Source: Halictus rubicundus
Taxonomy: Eukaryota > Arthropoda > Insecta > Hymenoptera > Halictidae
NCBI RefSeq assembly: GCF_050948215.1
Contig: NW_027488580.1
Span: 1,302,001 to 1,366,000, forward strand
Reading direction: 5' to 3'
Length of the DNA: 64,000 bases
The notes beneath the pieces were generated by a model that searched no databases, had not been told where the DNA came from, and saw only the letters and a program-made list of their open reading frames with translations. The position numbers were made by a program, and so were the translations under genes. This document shows, piece by piece, positions 15,734 to 27,650 of the stretch (the stretch's first letter is position 1; every line of letters begins with the position of its first letter).

Positions 15734-18493
15734 TATCCTATAATATCATCTATCCTATCCTATCCTCTATCCTATCCTATTCTCTACCCTATCCTATCCT
15801 CTATCCTATCCTATCCACTATCCTATACTATTCTCTATCCTATCCTCTACCCTATCCTATCGCCTATCCTATCCTATCCTCTATCCTATCCAATCCCCTA
15901 TCCTATGCTCTATCCGTTCCTATCCTCTATCCTATCCTAACCTCTATCCTATAATATCATCTATAATATACTATCCTCTATCCTATCTTATCCTCTATCC
16001 TATACCATCCTCAATCGTCTCCTATCCTTTATCCTATCCAATCACCTACCCTATCCTCTATCGGATCCTATCCTCTATCCTATCCTATCCTCTACCCTAT
16101 CCTATCCTCTATCGTATCCAATCCCCTATCCTATCCTCTACCCTATCCTATCCTCTATCCTATTCTATCCTCTATCCTATCCTATCCTCTATCCTATCCT
16201 ATCCTCTATCCTATCCTATCCTCTACCCTATCCTATCCTCTATCCTATAATATCATCTATCCTATACTATTCTCTATCCTATCCTATCCTCTATCCTATA
16301 ATATCCTCTATCCTATCCAATCCTCTATCCTATCCTCTATCCTATCCTATCCTCCATCCTATCCGATCATCTATCCTATCCTATCCTCTATCCCATCGTA
16401 TCCTCTATACTATCCAATCCCCTATCCTATCCCCTATCCGATCCTATCCTCTATCCTATCCTATCCTCTATCCTATCCTATTCTCTATCCTATCCACTAC
16501 CCTATCCTATCCTCTATCCTATAATATCATCTATCCTATACTCTTCTCTATCCTACCCTATCCTCTAACCTATACTATCCTCTATCGTATCCTATCCTCT
16601 ATCCGATCCTATCCTCTATCATATCCTATCCTCTATCCTATCCTATCCTCTATCCTATCCTATTCTCTATCCTATCCTCTATCCTATCCAATCCCCTATC
16701 CTATCCTCTATCCGATCCTATCCTTTATCCTATCCTATCCTCTATCCTATAATATCATCTATCCTATACTATTCTCTATCCTACCCTATCCTCTAACCTA
16801 TACTATCCTCTATCGTATCCTATCCTCTATCCGATCCTATCCTCTATCCTATCCTATCCTCTATCCTATCCTATCCTCTATCCCATCCAATCCCCTATCC
16901 TATCCTCTATCCGATCCTATCCTTTATCCTCTCCTATCCTCTATCCTATAATATCATATATCCTATACTTTTCTCTATACTATCTTATCCTCTATCTTAT
17001 ACTATCCTCTACCCTATCCTATCCTCTATCCTATCCAATCACCTATCCTATCCTCTATATGATCCTATCCTCTATCCTATCCTATCCTCTATCCTATAAT
17101 ATCATATATCCTATACTTTTCTCTATACTATCTTATCCTCTATCCTATACTATCCTCTATCGTATCCTATCCTCTATTCTGTATCCTATACTCTATCCTA
17201 TCCTATCCTCTATCCTATCCTATTCTGTATCCTATACTCTACCTTATCCTATCCTCTATCCTATCCTATCCTCTATCCTATAATATCATCTATCCTATCC
17301 TATCCTCTATCCTATCCTATTCTCTACCCTATCCTATCCTCTATCCTATCCTATCCACTATCCTATACTATTCTGTATCCTATACTCTACCCTATCCTGT
17401 CCTCTATCCTATCCTATCCTCTATCCTATCCTATTCTCTATCCTATCCTATCCTCTAACCTGTCCTATTCTCTATCTTATCATCTACCCTATCCTATCCT
17501 GTATCTTCTACCCTATCCTATCCTCTATCCTATCCTATCCTATCCTCTATCCTATCCTATCCTCTATCCTATCCTATCCTCTATCCTATCCTATCCTCTA
17601 TCCTATCCTCTATCCTATCCTCTATCCTATCCTCTATCCTATCCTATCCTGTGTACCATCCTATCCTCTATCCTATCCAATCCCCTATCCTATCCTCTAT
17701 CCTATCCTATCCTCTATAATATCGTATCCTCTATCCTATCCAATCCTCTATCCTATAATATCCTCTATCCTATCCTATCCTCTATACTATCCAAAGCCTT
17801 ATCCTATACTCTATCCGATCCTATCCTCTATCCTATCCTATCCTCTATCCTGTCCTATTCTCTATCCTATCATCTACCCTATCCTATCCTCTATCCTATC
17901 CAATCACCTACCCTATCCTCTATACGATCCTATCCTCTATCGAATCCTATCCTCTATCCTATAATATTATCTATCCTATACTATTCTCTATCCTATCCTA
18001 TCCTCTATCCTATACTATCCTCTCTCGTATCCTATCCTCTATCTTCTACCCTATCCTATCCTCTATCCTATCCAATCCCCTATCCTATCCTCTATCCGAT
18101 CCTATCCTCTATCCTATCCTATCCTCTATCCTATCCTATCCTCTATCCCATCCAATCCCCTATCCTATCCTCTATCCGATCCTATCCTTTATCCTCTCCT
18201 ATCCTCTATCCTATAATATCATATATCCTATACTTTTCCCTATACTATCTTATCCTCTATCCTATAATATCCTCTACCCTATCCTATCCTCTATCCTATC
18301 CAATCACCTATCCTATCCTCTATATGATCCTATCCTCTATCCTATCCTATCCTCTATCCTATAATATCATATATCCTATACTTTTCTCTATACTATCTTA
18401 TCCTCTATCCTATACTATCCTCTATCGTATCCTATCCTCTATTCTGTATCCTATACTCTATCCTATCCTATCCTCTATCCTATCCTATTCTGT
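15734..18493. repeat. Satellite, mixed higher-order segments before the insert
   Basis: The tract opens with a truncated third copy of the 6.9-kb unit (to about 16090). It continues with segments that match other places in the window: 16.0-16.5 kb resembles 20.75-21.2 kb, and 17.64-18.5 kb resembles 1.43-2.3 kb (shared rare word cctgtgtaccatcc at about 1427 and 17648). A 1,265-bp internal period is visible: the segment starting at 17059 recurs at 18324. It has no gene content. Confidence 0.75.
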
Positions 18494-18509
18494 ATCCTAT
18501 ACTCTACCC
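18494..18509 (+). repeat. Left copy of 16-bp direct repeat flanking the insert (target-site duplication)
   Basis: The 16 bases atcctatactctaccc abut the T-tract of the insert and occur again at its far end (20486-20501). The word is itself a satellite variant, preceded by ctattctgt. Uninterrupted versions with one-base differences are seen near 2290, 17230, 22800 and 25270, followed by the same downstream order of variants as the right flank here. Comparison with these empty sites supports a true duplication of target sequence. Confidence 0.8.
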
Positions 18510-18527
18510 TTTTTTTTTTTTTTTTTT
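18510..18527 (-). other. T18 tract (poly(A) tail of the insert on the minus strand)
   Basis: Eighteen consecutive T lie exactly between the left direct repeat and the unique sequence. That is the place where the 3' poly(A) of a minus-strand retroposed RNA would sit. Confidence 0.75.
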
Positions 18528-19058
18528 AAAGGTATTTGCCTCTATTTGACTTTTCAATTTCTACAAAAATCGTTAAAAATCTATTATCGCTGGTTACGCA
18601 TGTACTTAATTTAATTTACTCTAATCGATTCGCTTAGACTTAATCTATTTTATATATACTAACACTTAAAGTACCTAGACTCGAGATTAACACTAGGATT
18701 ACAAATCTAAAACCTAAACTCTAATACTTTACTAGCTAAACCTATCAACTAAAAACCAAAAAACTAACGCAAACAGTTGTAATTCTAATTTTTCTATTAA
18801 CCTAACCTATGTTATCTACAAATCGCACAGAATCGCCGAGGTCCGCAGAAATCTACTTCACGGCTGCAAAGTTCTCTCTGCCTGCTAACTTCGGAAATTT
18901 GACGAATTTCGCAAAATTGTTAGAATTTTTGGAAAAATCTCGTGCGATCGACGGGAACAATTCTAAAAACGCTTCGACTTGTCTGCAGTCGTCTGAACGT
19001 GACGAAAAAACGCTAAAAAATGCTAAAATTCTGCTAAATTCAGGATTTCGCAAGAGGG

Positions 19059-19091
19059 AAGTGGGGGTTTTTGGATAGTTAACCCCCACTT
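19059..19091. other. Perfect 11-bp inverted repeat (hairpin)
   Basis: The arms aagtgggggtt (19059-19069) and aacccccactt (19081-19091) are exact reverse complements separated by 11 bases. The structure lies in the middle of noncoding sequence of the insert. A role as an RNA hairpin is possible but not shown. Confidence 0.7.
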
Positions 19092-19226
19092 ATTCTTATA
19101 TGGTTATAAAGCCCTCGCTGTATGCGTAATTTGCCTCGTTGAAAGTTTTTTCGAAAATCGGCTCCTTCCCCTTGTCAGTGCTGTTATCTCGAAAGGGGGG
19201 GGGGGGTTCGAAAAAATTTTTTGCCT

Positions 19227-19245
19227 TGGGGAACTACGTTCCCCA
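19227..19245. other. Perfect 8-bp inverted repeat with 3-nt loop
   Basis: The arms tggggaac (19227-19234) and gttcccca (19238-19245) pair exactly around the loop tac. It lies about 140 bp after the 11-bp hairpin and just after the G12 run and an A6T6 palindrome (about 19211-19222). Confidence 0.65.
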
Positions 19246-19791
19246 GATCAAAAACACCCCTTACATACTCCTACCGAGTCGACCCACGTACTCAGAATTT
19301 TTTCTGATCCGAAATTATTTGGTCACCCGGTATGCACGCTAATTTTAAACTATAACCGATTCCGGCGTTCAGCGGCTCGTTGTAAAGGTACGGGCGAGCA
19401 CTTTACTTTCGTCTGGTCCGTTTCCCTAAATTTCGTAAAATAAGCCTGCTAATCGCTATATCTCCGAAATGGGTGGGTGTAGAGCAAAAAGGTTTTCAGG
19501 GGGGAGAATAAGTTCTCCTTTCCGGCCCCCTTCGACTCGCCACCCTCCGAAATAGACCCTCCTAAAATTTTATTATGATCGGCCTATTTTCGAGTTCCAC
19601 CCGTTTCTGTCCGATATTCTAAAACTTTATATCCGGTGTACTTATTACCCTGGCTATCCCTCTGTGGTATAAGTTCTTTCTAATTCCTACCTTACTTTTA
19701 GATTGACCGTTAGACCGACCCCTCACGTTGTGTGTGGACCTTTACCGCCGGGCCTTTCGGGTGTTCTCTATCCTCTATTGTTCTTTGTCTT

Positions 19792-19813
19792 TCTCTCTCT
19801 CTCTCTCTCTCTC
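19792..19813. repeat. (TC)11 dinucleotide microsatellite
   Basis: There are eleven uninterrupted TC units inside the unique insert. The run follows a short stretch, ctctatcctctatt (about 19766-19779), that resembles the surrounding satellite. Confidence 0.9.
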
Positions 19814-20485
19814 ACGTCACTAGACACTTGAAAGTTCTTGGTAACTATGTCTCGAGTGTACTTGGTCGTTTTTTCTACACCTTTTTTCACTGGTTTTAAT
19901 TAATTATTAATTTTTCGAATCTAATTGAAATTTCTATTATTTTTAACGAGTTTCTAATCTTTTTTATTTCTTTTCAGGTATAGCTGTTCCCGAGGTAGAT
20001 GCACGGTGCTATTTTACCCGAAGAGTTGCAGTTTTTCGGCTTTTCGGCACTCCCGTTACCCGGATTTTGCTGAAAGTATCTTTTTTCACGTAAGTATTCC
20101 TGTTTTTATCTTTTAAGAGTTTAATCTTTTCTTTTTCTTTTTCAGGTATTCGCGTTTGGTTTTTCGAGTTTCTATACTTAATGATCTGCTATTTTCTTAC
20201 GAATTATACAATTGTTATTCAATTATTTAATTTCGAATTAAAGCAGTTTATCCGCCCCTGAGGGGCTTTTGACCCGGTTTCCGTGTAACTCGCGTCTTTA
20301 TTCACTTTTCGGCTTTTATAATCCTTTTGACTTTAAACTTTCCACTCACTTTTTACTTTTATATGTACTCATACTAATTCTATCGAGTAGGAATAAATTA
20401 AAGTAAAACTCGCGAGTGCGGTTGAAATTTTCGCGTTTCTATACTCTCTTACGATGTTTGCTCGGTGAGATTTCGATTCGCTCTC

Positions 20486-20501
20486 ATCCTATACTCTACC
20501 C
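20486..20501 (+). repeat. Right copy of 16-bp direct repeat flanking the insert (target-site duplication)
   Basis: It is identical to 18494-18509. The satellite that follows continues in the same variant order as the uninterrupted copies, for example after about 22810, so the array resumes exactly where it was broken. Confidence 0.8.
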
Positions 20502-20914
20502 TATCCTATCCTCTATCCTATCCTATCCTCTATCCTATAATATCATCTATCCTATCCTATCCTCTATCCTATCCTACTCTCTACCCTATCCTATCCTCTA
20601 TCCTATCCTATCCACTATCCTATACTATTCTCTATCCTATCCTCTACCCTATCCTACCGCCTATCCTATCCTATCCCCTATCCTATCCTCTATCCGTTCC
20701 TATCCTCTATCCTATCCTAACCTCTATCCTATAATATCATCTATAATATACTATCCTCTATCCTATCTTATCCTCTATCCTATACCATCCTCAATCGTCT
20801 CCTATCCTTTATCCTATCCAATCACCTACCCTATCCTCTATCCGATCCTATCCTCTATCCTATCCTATCCTCTACCCTATCCTATCCTCTATCGTATCCA
20901 ATCCCCTATCCTAT

Positions 20915-23300
20915 CCTCTACCCTATCCTATCCTCTATCCTATTCTATCCTCTATCCTATCCTATCCTCTATCCTATCCTATCCTCTATCCTATCCTATC
21001 CTCTACCCTATCCTATCCTCTATCCTATAATATCATCTATCCTATACTATTCTCTATCCTATCCTATCCTCTATCCTATCCTATCCTCTATCCTATAATA
21101 TCCTCTATCCTATCCAATCCTCTATCCTATCTTATTCTCTATCCTATCCTCTACCCTATCCTATCCTCTATCCTATAATATCATCTACCCTATACTATTC
21201 TCTATCCTATCCTATCCTCTATCCTATACTATCCTCTATCGTATCCTATCCACTATCCTATCCACTATCCTATCCTATCCTTAATCCTCTCCTATCCTCT
21301 ATCCTATCCTATCCTGTATCCAATCCTATCCTCTATCCTATAATATCCTCTATCCTATCCAATCCTCCATCCTATCCTCTGTCCTATCCTCTATCGTATC
21401 CTATCCTCTATCCGATCCTATCCTCTATCCTATCCTATCCTCTATCCTATCCTACCCTCTATCCTATCCTATTCTCTATCCTATCCAATCCCCTATCCAA
21501 TCCTCTATGCTATCCTATCCTCTATAATATCGTATCCTCTATCCTATTCTCTATCCTATACTATCATCTAACCTATCCTATTCTCTATCCTATCCTCTAT
21601 CGTCTGTTCTATCCTATCCTATCCACTATCCTATCCTATCCTCAATCCTCTCCTATCCTCTATCCTATCCTATCATCTACCCTATCCTATCCTCTATCCT
21701 ATCCTATCCTCTATCCTATCCAATCCCCTATCCTATCCTCTATCCGATCCTATCCTATATCCTATCCTATCCTCTATCCTATAATATCATCTATCCTATA
21801 CTATTCTCTATCCTATCCTATCCTCTATTCTATCCAATCCTCTATCCTATCCTCTATCCTATCCTCTATCCTATAATTTCCTCTATCCTATCCAATCCTC
21901 TATCCTATCTCATTCTCTATCCTATCCTGTACCCTATCCTATCCTCTATCCTATAATATCATCTATCCTATACTATTCTCTATCCTATCCTATCCTCTAT
22001 CCTATAATATCCTCTATCCTATCCTCTATCCTATCCTATCCTCCATCCTATCCGATCATCTATCCTATCCTATCCTCTATCCCATCGTATCCTCTATACT
22101 ATCCAATCCCCTATCCTATCCCCTATCCGATCCTATCCTCTATCCTATCCTATCCTCTATCCTATAATATGCTCTATCCTATCCAATCCTCTATCCTATC
22201 CTCTATCCTATCCTCTATCGTATCCTATCCTCTATCCGATCCTATCCTCTATCCTATCCTATCCTCTATCCTATCCTATTCGCTATCATAACCACTACCC
22301 TATCCTATCCTCTATCCTATAATATCATCTATCCTATACTATTCTCTATCCTACCCTATCCTCTAACCTATACTATCCTCTATCGTATCCTATCCTCTAT
22401 CCGATCCTATCCTCTATCCTATCCTATCCTCTATCCTATCCTATCCTCTATCCCATCCAATCCCCTATCCTATCCTCTATCCGATCCTATCCTTTATCCT
22501 CTCCTATCCTCTATCCTATAATATCATATATCCTATACTTTTCTCTATACTATCTTATCCTCTATCCTATACTATCCTCTACCCTATCCTATCCTCTATC
22601 CTATCCAATCACCTATCCTATCCTCTATATGATCCTATCCTCTATCCTATCCTATCCTCTATCCTATAATATCATATATCCTATACTTTTCTCTATACTA
22701 TCTTATCCTCTATCCTATACTATCCTCTATCGTATCCTATCCTCTATTCTGTATCCTATACTCTATCCTATCCTATCCTCTATCCTATCCTATTCTGTAT
22801 CCTATACTCTACCTTATCCTATCCTCTATCCTATCCTATCCTCTATCCTATAATATCATCTATCCTATCCTATCCTCTATCCTATCCTATTCTCTACCCT
22901 ATCCTATCCTCTATCCTATCCTATCCACTATCCTATACTATTCTCTATCCTATCCTCTACCCTATCCTATCGCCTATCCTATCCTATCCTCTATCCTATC
23001 CAATCCCCTATCCCATCCTCTATCCGTTCCTATCCTCTATCCTATCCTAACCTCTATCCTATAATATCATCTATAATATACTATCCTCTATCCTATCTTA
23101 TCCTCTATCCTATACCATCCTCTATCGTCTCCTATCCTTTATCCTATCCAATCACCTACCCTATCCTCTATCCGATCCTATCCTCTATCCTATCCTATCC
23201 TCTATCCTATAATATCATCTATCCTATACTATTCTCTATCCTATCCTATCCTCTATCCTATACTATCCTCTATCCTATCCTATCCTCTATCCGATCCTAT
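20915..23300. repeat. Higher-order repeat, ~2.4-kb unit, copy 1
   Basis: The landmark tattctatcc at 20941 recurs at 23327, an offset of 2,386 bp. The order of variants through the tract is preserved, including caatcctccatcc, cgtctgttct, the cctataatttcc variant and the start of the 22629 frame that reappears at 25100. Borders are by eye. Confidence 0.85.
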
Positions 23301-25668
23301 CCTCTACCCTATCCTATCCTCTATCCTATTCTATCCTCTATCCTATCCTATCCTCTATCCTATCCTATCCTCTATCCTATCCTATCCTCTACCCTATCCT
23401 ATCCTCTATCCTATAATATCATCTATCCTATACTATTCTCTATCCTATCCTATCCTCTATCCTATCCTATCCTCTATCCTATAATATCCTCTATCCTATC
23501 CAATCCTCTATCCTATCTTATTCTCTATCCTATCCTCTACCCTATCCTATCCTCTATCCTATAATATCATCTACCCTATACTATTCTCTATCCTATCCTA
23601 TCCTCTATCCTATACTATCCTCTATCGTATCCTATCCACTATCCTATCCACTATCCTATCCTATCCTTAATCCTCTCCTATCCTCTATCCTATCCTATCC
23701 TGTATCCAATCCTATCCTCTATCCTATAATATCCTCTATCCTATCCAATCCTCCATCCTATCCTCTGTCCTATCCTCTATCGTATCCTATCCTCTATCCG
23801 ATCCTATCCTCTATCCTATCCTATCCTCTATCCTATCCTATCCTCTATCCTATCCTATCCTCTATCCTATCCAATCCCCTATCCAATCCTCTATGCTATC
23901 CTATCCTCTATAATATCGTATCCTCTATCCTATTCTCTATCCTATACTATCATCTAACCTATCCTATTCTCTATCCTATCCTCTATCGTCTGTTCTATCC
24001 TATCCTATCCACTATCCTATCCTATCCTCAATCCTCTCCTATCCTCTATCCTATCCTATCATCTACCCTATCCTATCCTCTATCCTATCCTATCCTCTAT
24101 CCTATCCAATCCCCTATCCTATCCTCTATCCGATCCTATCCTATATCCTATCCTATCCTCTATCCTATAATATCATCTATCCTATACTATTCTCTATCCT
24201 ATCCTATCCTCTATTCTATCCAATCCTCTATCCTATCCTCTATCCTATCCTCTATCCGATCCTATCCTCTATCCTATCCTATCCTCTATAATATCGCATC
24301 CTCCATCCTATCCTATCCTCTATCCTATAATTTCCTCTATCCTATCCAATCCTCTATCCTATCTCATTCTCTATCCTATCCTGTACCCTATCCTATCCTC
24401 TATCCTATAATATCATCTATCCTATACTATTCTCTATCCTATCCTATCCTCTATCCTATAATATCCTCTATCCTATCCAATCCTCTATCCTATCCTCTAT
24501 CCTATCCTATCCTCCATCCTATCCGATCATCTATCCTATCCTATCCTCTATCCCATCGTATCCTCTATACTATCCAATCCCCTATCCTATCCCCTATCCG
24601 ATCCTATCCTCTATCCTATCCTATCCTCTATCCTATAATATGCTCTATCCTATCCAATCCTCTATCCTATCCTCTATCCTATCCTCTATCGTATCCTATC
24701 CTCTATCCGATCCTATCCTCTATCCTATCCTATCCTCTATCCTATCCTATTCGCTATCATAACCACTACCCTATCCTATCCTCTATCCTATAATATCATC
24801 TATCCTATACTATTCTCTATCCTACCCTATCCTCTAACCTATACTATCCTCTATCGTATCCTATCCTCTATCCGATCCTATCCTCTATCCTATCCTATCC
24901 TCTATCCTATCCTATCCTCTATCCCATCCAATCCCCTATCCTATCCTCTATCCGATCCTATCCTTTATCCTCTCCTATCCTCTATCCTATAATATCATAT
25001 ATCCTATACTTTTCTCTATACTATCTTATCCTCTATCCTATACTATCCTCTACCCTATCCTATCCTCTATCCTATCCAATCACCTATCCTATCCTCTATA
25101 TGATCCTATCCTCTATCCTATCCTATCCTCTATCCTATAATATCATATATCCTATACTTTTCTCTGTACTATCTTATCCTCTATCCTATACTATCCTCTA
25201 TCGTATCCTATCCTCTATTCTGTATCCTATACTCTATCCTATCCTATCCTCTATCCTATCCTATTCTGTATCCTATACTCTACCTTATCCTATCCTCTAT
25301 CCTATCCTATCCTCTATCCTATAATATCATCTATCCTATCCTATCCTCTATCCTATCCTATTCTCTACCCTATCCTATCCTCTATCCTATCCTATCCACT
25401 ATCCTATACTATTCTCTATCCTATCCTCTACCCTATCCTATCGCCTATCCTATCCTATCCTCTATCCTATCCAATCCCCTATCCCATCCTCTATCCGTTC
25501 CTATCCTCTATCCTATCCTAACCTCTATCCTATAATATCATCTATAATATACTATCCTCTATCCTATCTTATCCTCTATCCTATACCATCCTCTATCGTC
25601 TCCTATCCTTTATCCTATCCAATCACCTACCCTATCCTCTATCCGATCCTATCCTCTATCCTATCCTA
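23301..25668. repeat. Higher-order repeat, ~2.4-kb unit, copy 2
   Basis: This is the head-to-tail second copy of 20915-23300. It gains a segment of about 83 bp near 24.25-24.32 kb, which raises the offset from 2,386 to 2,471 bp, and departs from copy 1 after about 25668. Otherwise the two copies show only scattered single-base differences. Confidence 0.85.
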
Positions 25669-26220
25669 TTCTGTATCCTATACTCTACTCTATCCTATCC
25701 TCTATCCTATCCTATCCTCTATCCTATAATATCATCTATCCTATCCTATCCTCTATCCTATCCGATTCTCTACCCTATCCTATCCTCTATCCCATCCTAT
25801 CCACTATCCTATACTATTCTCTATCCTATCCTCTACCCTATCCTATCGCCTATCCTATCCTATCCTCTATCCTATCCAATCCCCTATCCTATCCTCTATC
25901 CGTTCCTATCCTCTATCCTATCCTAACCTCTATCCTATAATATCATCTATAATATACTATCCTCTATCCTATCTTATCCTCTATCCTATACCATCCTCTA
26001 TCGTCTCCTATCCTTTATCCTATCCAATCACCTACCCTATCCTCTATCCGATCCTATCCTCTATCCTATCCTATCCTCTATCCTATAATATCATCTATCC
26101 TATACTATTCTCTATCCTATCCTATCCTCTATCCTATACTATCCTCTATCCTATCCTATCCTCTATCCGATCCTATCCTCTATCCTATCCTATCCTCTAT
26201 CCTATCCTATCCTCTATCCT

Positions 26221-27650
26221 ATCCGATCCCCAATCCTATCCTCTATCCTATCCAATCCCCTATCCTATCCTCTATCCTATCCTATCCTCTAACTTATCCT
26301 ATCCTCTCTCCTATCCTATCCTCTATCCTATCCTATACTTTATCCTATCCCATCCTCTATAATATCGTAACCTCTATCATATCCTATCCTCTTTCATATA
26401 ATATCATCTATCCTATCCTATTCTATATCCTATTCTATCTTCTCACTTATGCTATCCTCTATCCTATCCTATCCTCTATCCTATCCAATCCCCTATCCTA
26501 TCCTCTATCCTATCCTATACTCTATCCTATCCTATCCTCTCTCCTATCCAATCCCCTATCCTATCCTCTATCATATCCTATTCTCTATCCTAACCGATCC
26601 TCTATCCTATCCAATCCCATATCCTATCGTCTATCCTATCCTCTATTCTATCCTCTATCCTATCCTATCCTCAATCCTACCCTATCCCCTATCGTATCCC
26701 ATCCTGTACCCTATCCAATCCCCCATCCTATCCTCTATCCTATAATATCCTCTATCCTATCCTATCCTCTATCCTATCCTATCCTCTATCCTATCCTATC
26801 CTCTATCCTATCCTATCCTCTATCCTTTCCTATCCTCTATCCTATCCTATCCTCTATCCTATCCTATCCTCTATCCTATCCTATCCTCTATCCTATCCTA
26901 TCCTCTATCCTATCCTATCCGCTATCCTATCTTATCCACTATCATATCCTATCCTCAATCCTATCCTATCCTCTATCCTATCCTCTATCCTATCCTATCC
27001 TCTATCCTATCCAATCCCCTATCCAATTCTCACTGCTATCCTCTATCGTATCCTATCCTCTATTCGATCCTATCCTCTATCCTATTATATCCTCTATCCT
27101 ATCCTATTCTCTATCCTACCCTCTACCCTATCCTATCCTCAATCCTCTCCTATCCTCTATCCTATCCTATCCTGTATCCTATCCTATCATCTATCCTGTA
27201 ATATCCTCTATCCTATCCAATCCTCTATCCTATCCTCTATCCTATCCTCTATCCTATCCTCTATCCTATCCTCTATCCTATCCTATCCTCTATCCTATCC
27301 TCTATCCTTTCCTATCCTCTATCCTATCCTATCCTCTATCCTATCCAATCCCCTATCCTATCCTTTATCCGATGCTATCCTCTATCCTATCCTATCCTCT
27401 ATCCTATAATATCATCTATATTATACTATTCTCTATCCTATCCTATCCTCTATCCTATACTATCCTCTATCGTGTCCCATCCTCTATCCTATCCAATCCC
27501 CAATCCAATCCTCTATCCTATCCTATCCTCTATAATATGGTATCCTCTATCCTATCCTCTATCCTATACTATCATCTAACGTATTCTATTCTCTAGCCTA
27601 TCCTCTATTGCCTATCTTATTGTGGATACTATCCTATTCACTATCCTATC
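26221..27650. repeat. Duplicated satellite segment A, copy 1
   Basis: From the word atccgatccccaat at 26221 the sequence recurs at 31004 (offset 4,783 bp), dropping to an offset of 4,766 bp by 27621. The 3' half (after about 27095) also forms the start of the 1,909-bp unit. Segment A and its copy therefore bracket the two 1.9-kb units. Confidence 0.8.

Larger units (their letters stand above)
1..18509. repeat. Satellite array, left block (CCTAT/CCTCTAT family)
   Basis: The block is an uninterrupted satellite made of 5-bp CCTAT and 7-bp CCTCTAT modules, whose alternation gives the 12-bp unit TATCCTATCCTC. Variant monomers carrying the rare G or extra A (ccgatcc, cgtatcc, ccaatcccc, ccgttcc, ataatatcatc) recur in fixed order and mark higher-order repeats. 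The plus strand is nearly G-free. Nothing in this block looks like a gene: open frames exist only because the 12-bp unit lacks plus-strand stops. Function is unknown; pericentromeric, centromeric or subtelomeric satellite are all possible. Confidence 0.97.
18510..20485 (-). mobile_element. Unidentified 1,976-bp insert with terminal T-tract, probable poly(A)-tailed retroposon on the minus strand
   Basis: This is the only non-satellite sequence besides the LTR element. The left edge is a run of 18 T (18510-18527), that is, a poly(A) end on the minus strand. The insert is bounded by 16-bp direct repeats, the signature of target-primed reverse transcription as used by LINEs and by the sequences they mobilise. 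No reverse transcriptase, endonuclease or other known domain is visible. The longest frames (about 60-90 codons, overlapping on both strands) look random. It contains two perfect hairpins, a 12-G run at 19195-19206 and (TC)11 at 19792-19813. It could be a 5'-truncated LINE 3' region, a SINE-like or retroposed transcript, or a copied noncoding RNA; I cannot choose. Confidence 0.7.

Noticed and set aside
18809..19089. Overlapping 89- and 78-codon frames on opposite strands in the unique insert
   Set aside because: They overlap each other, lack recognisable domains, and are within the length expected by chance. A frame at 20416-21030 begins in the insert and runs into satellite, so it is also spurious.
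18510..20485. Assembly chimera as explanation of the 2-kb unique segment
   Set aside because: The exact 16-bp duplication, the T-tract at one edge and resumption of the satellite in the correct variant order are what a real insertion leaves. A chimeric join would not produce them, although long reads should confirm it.
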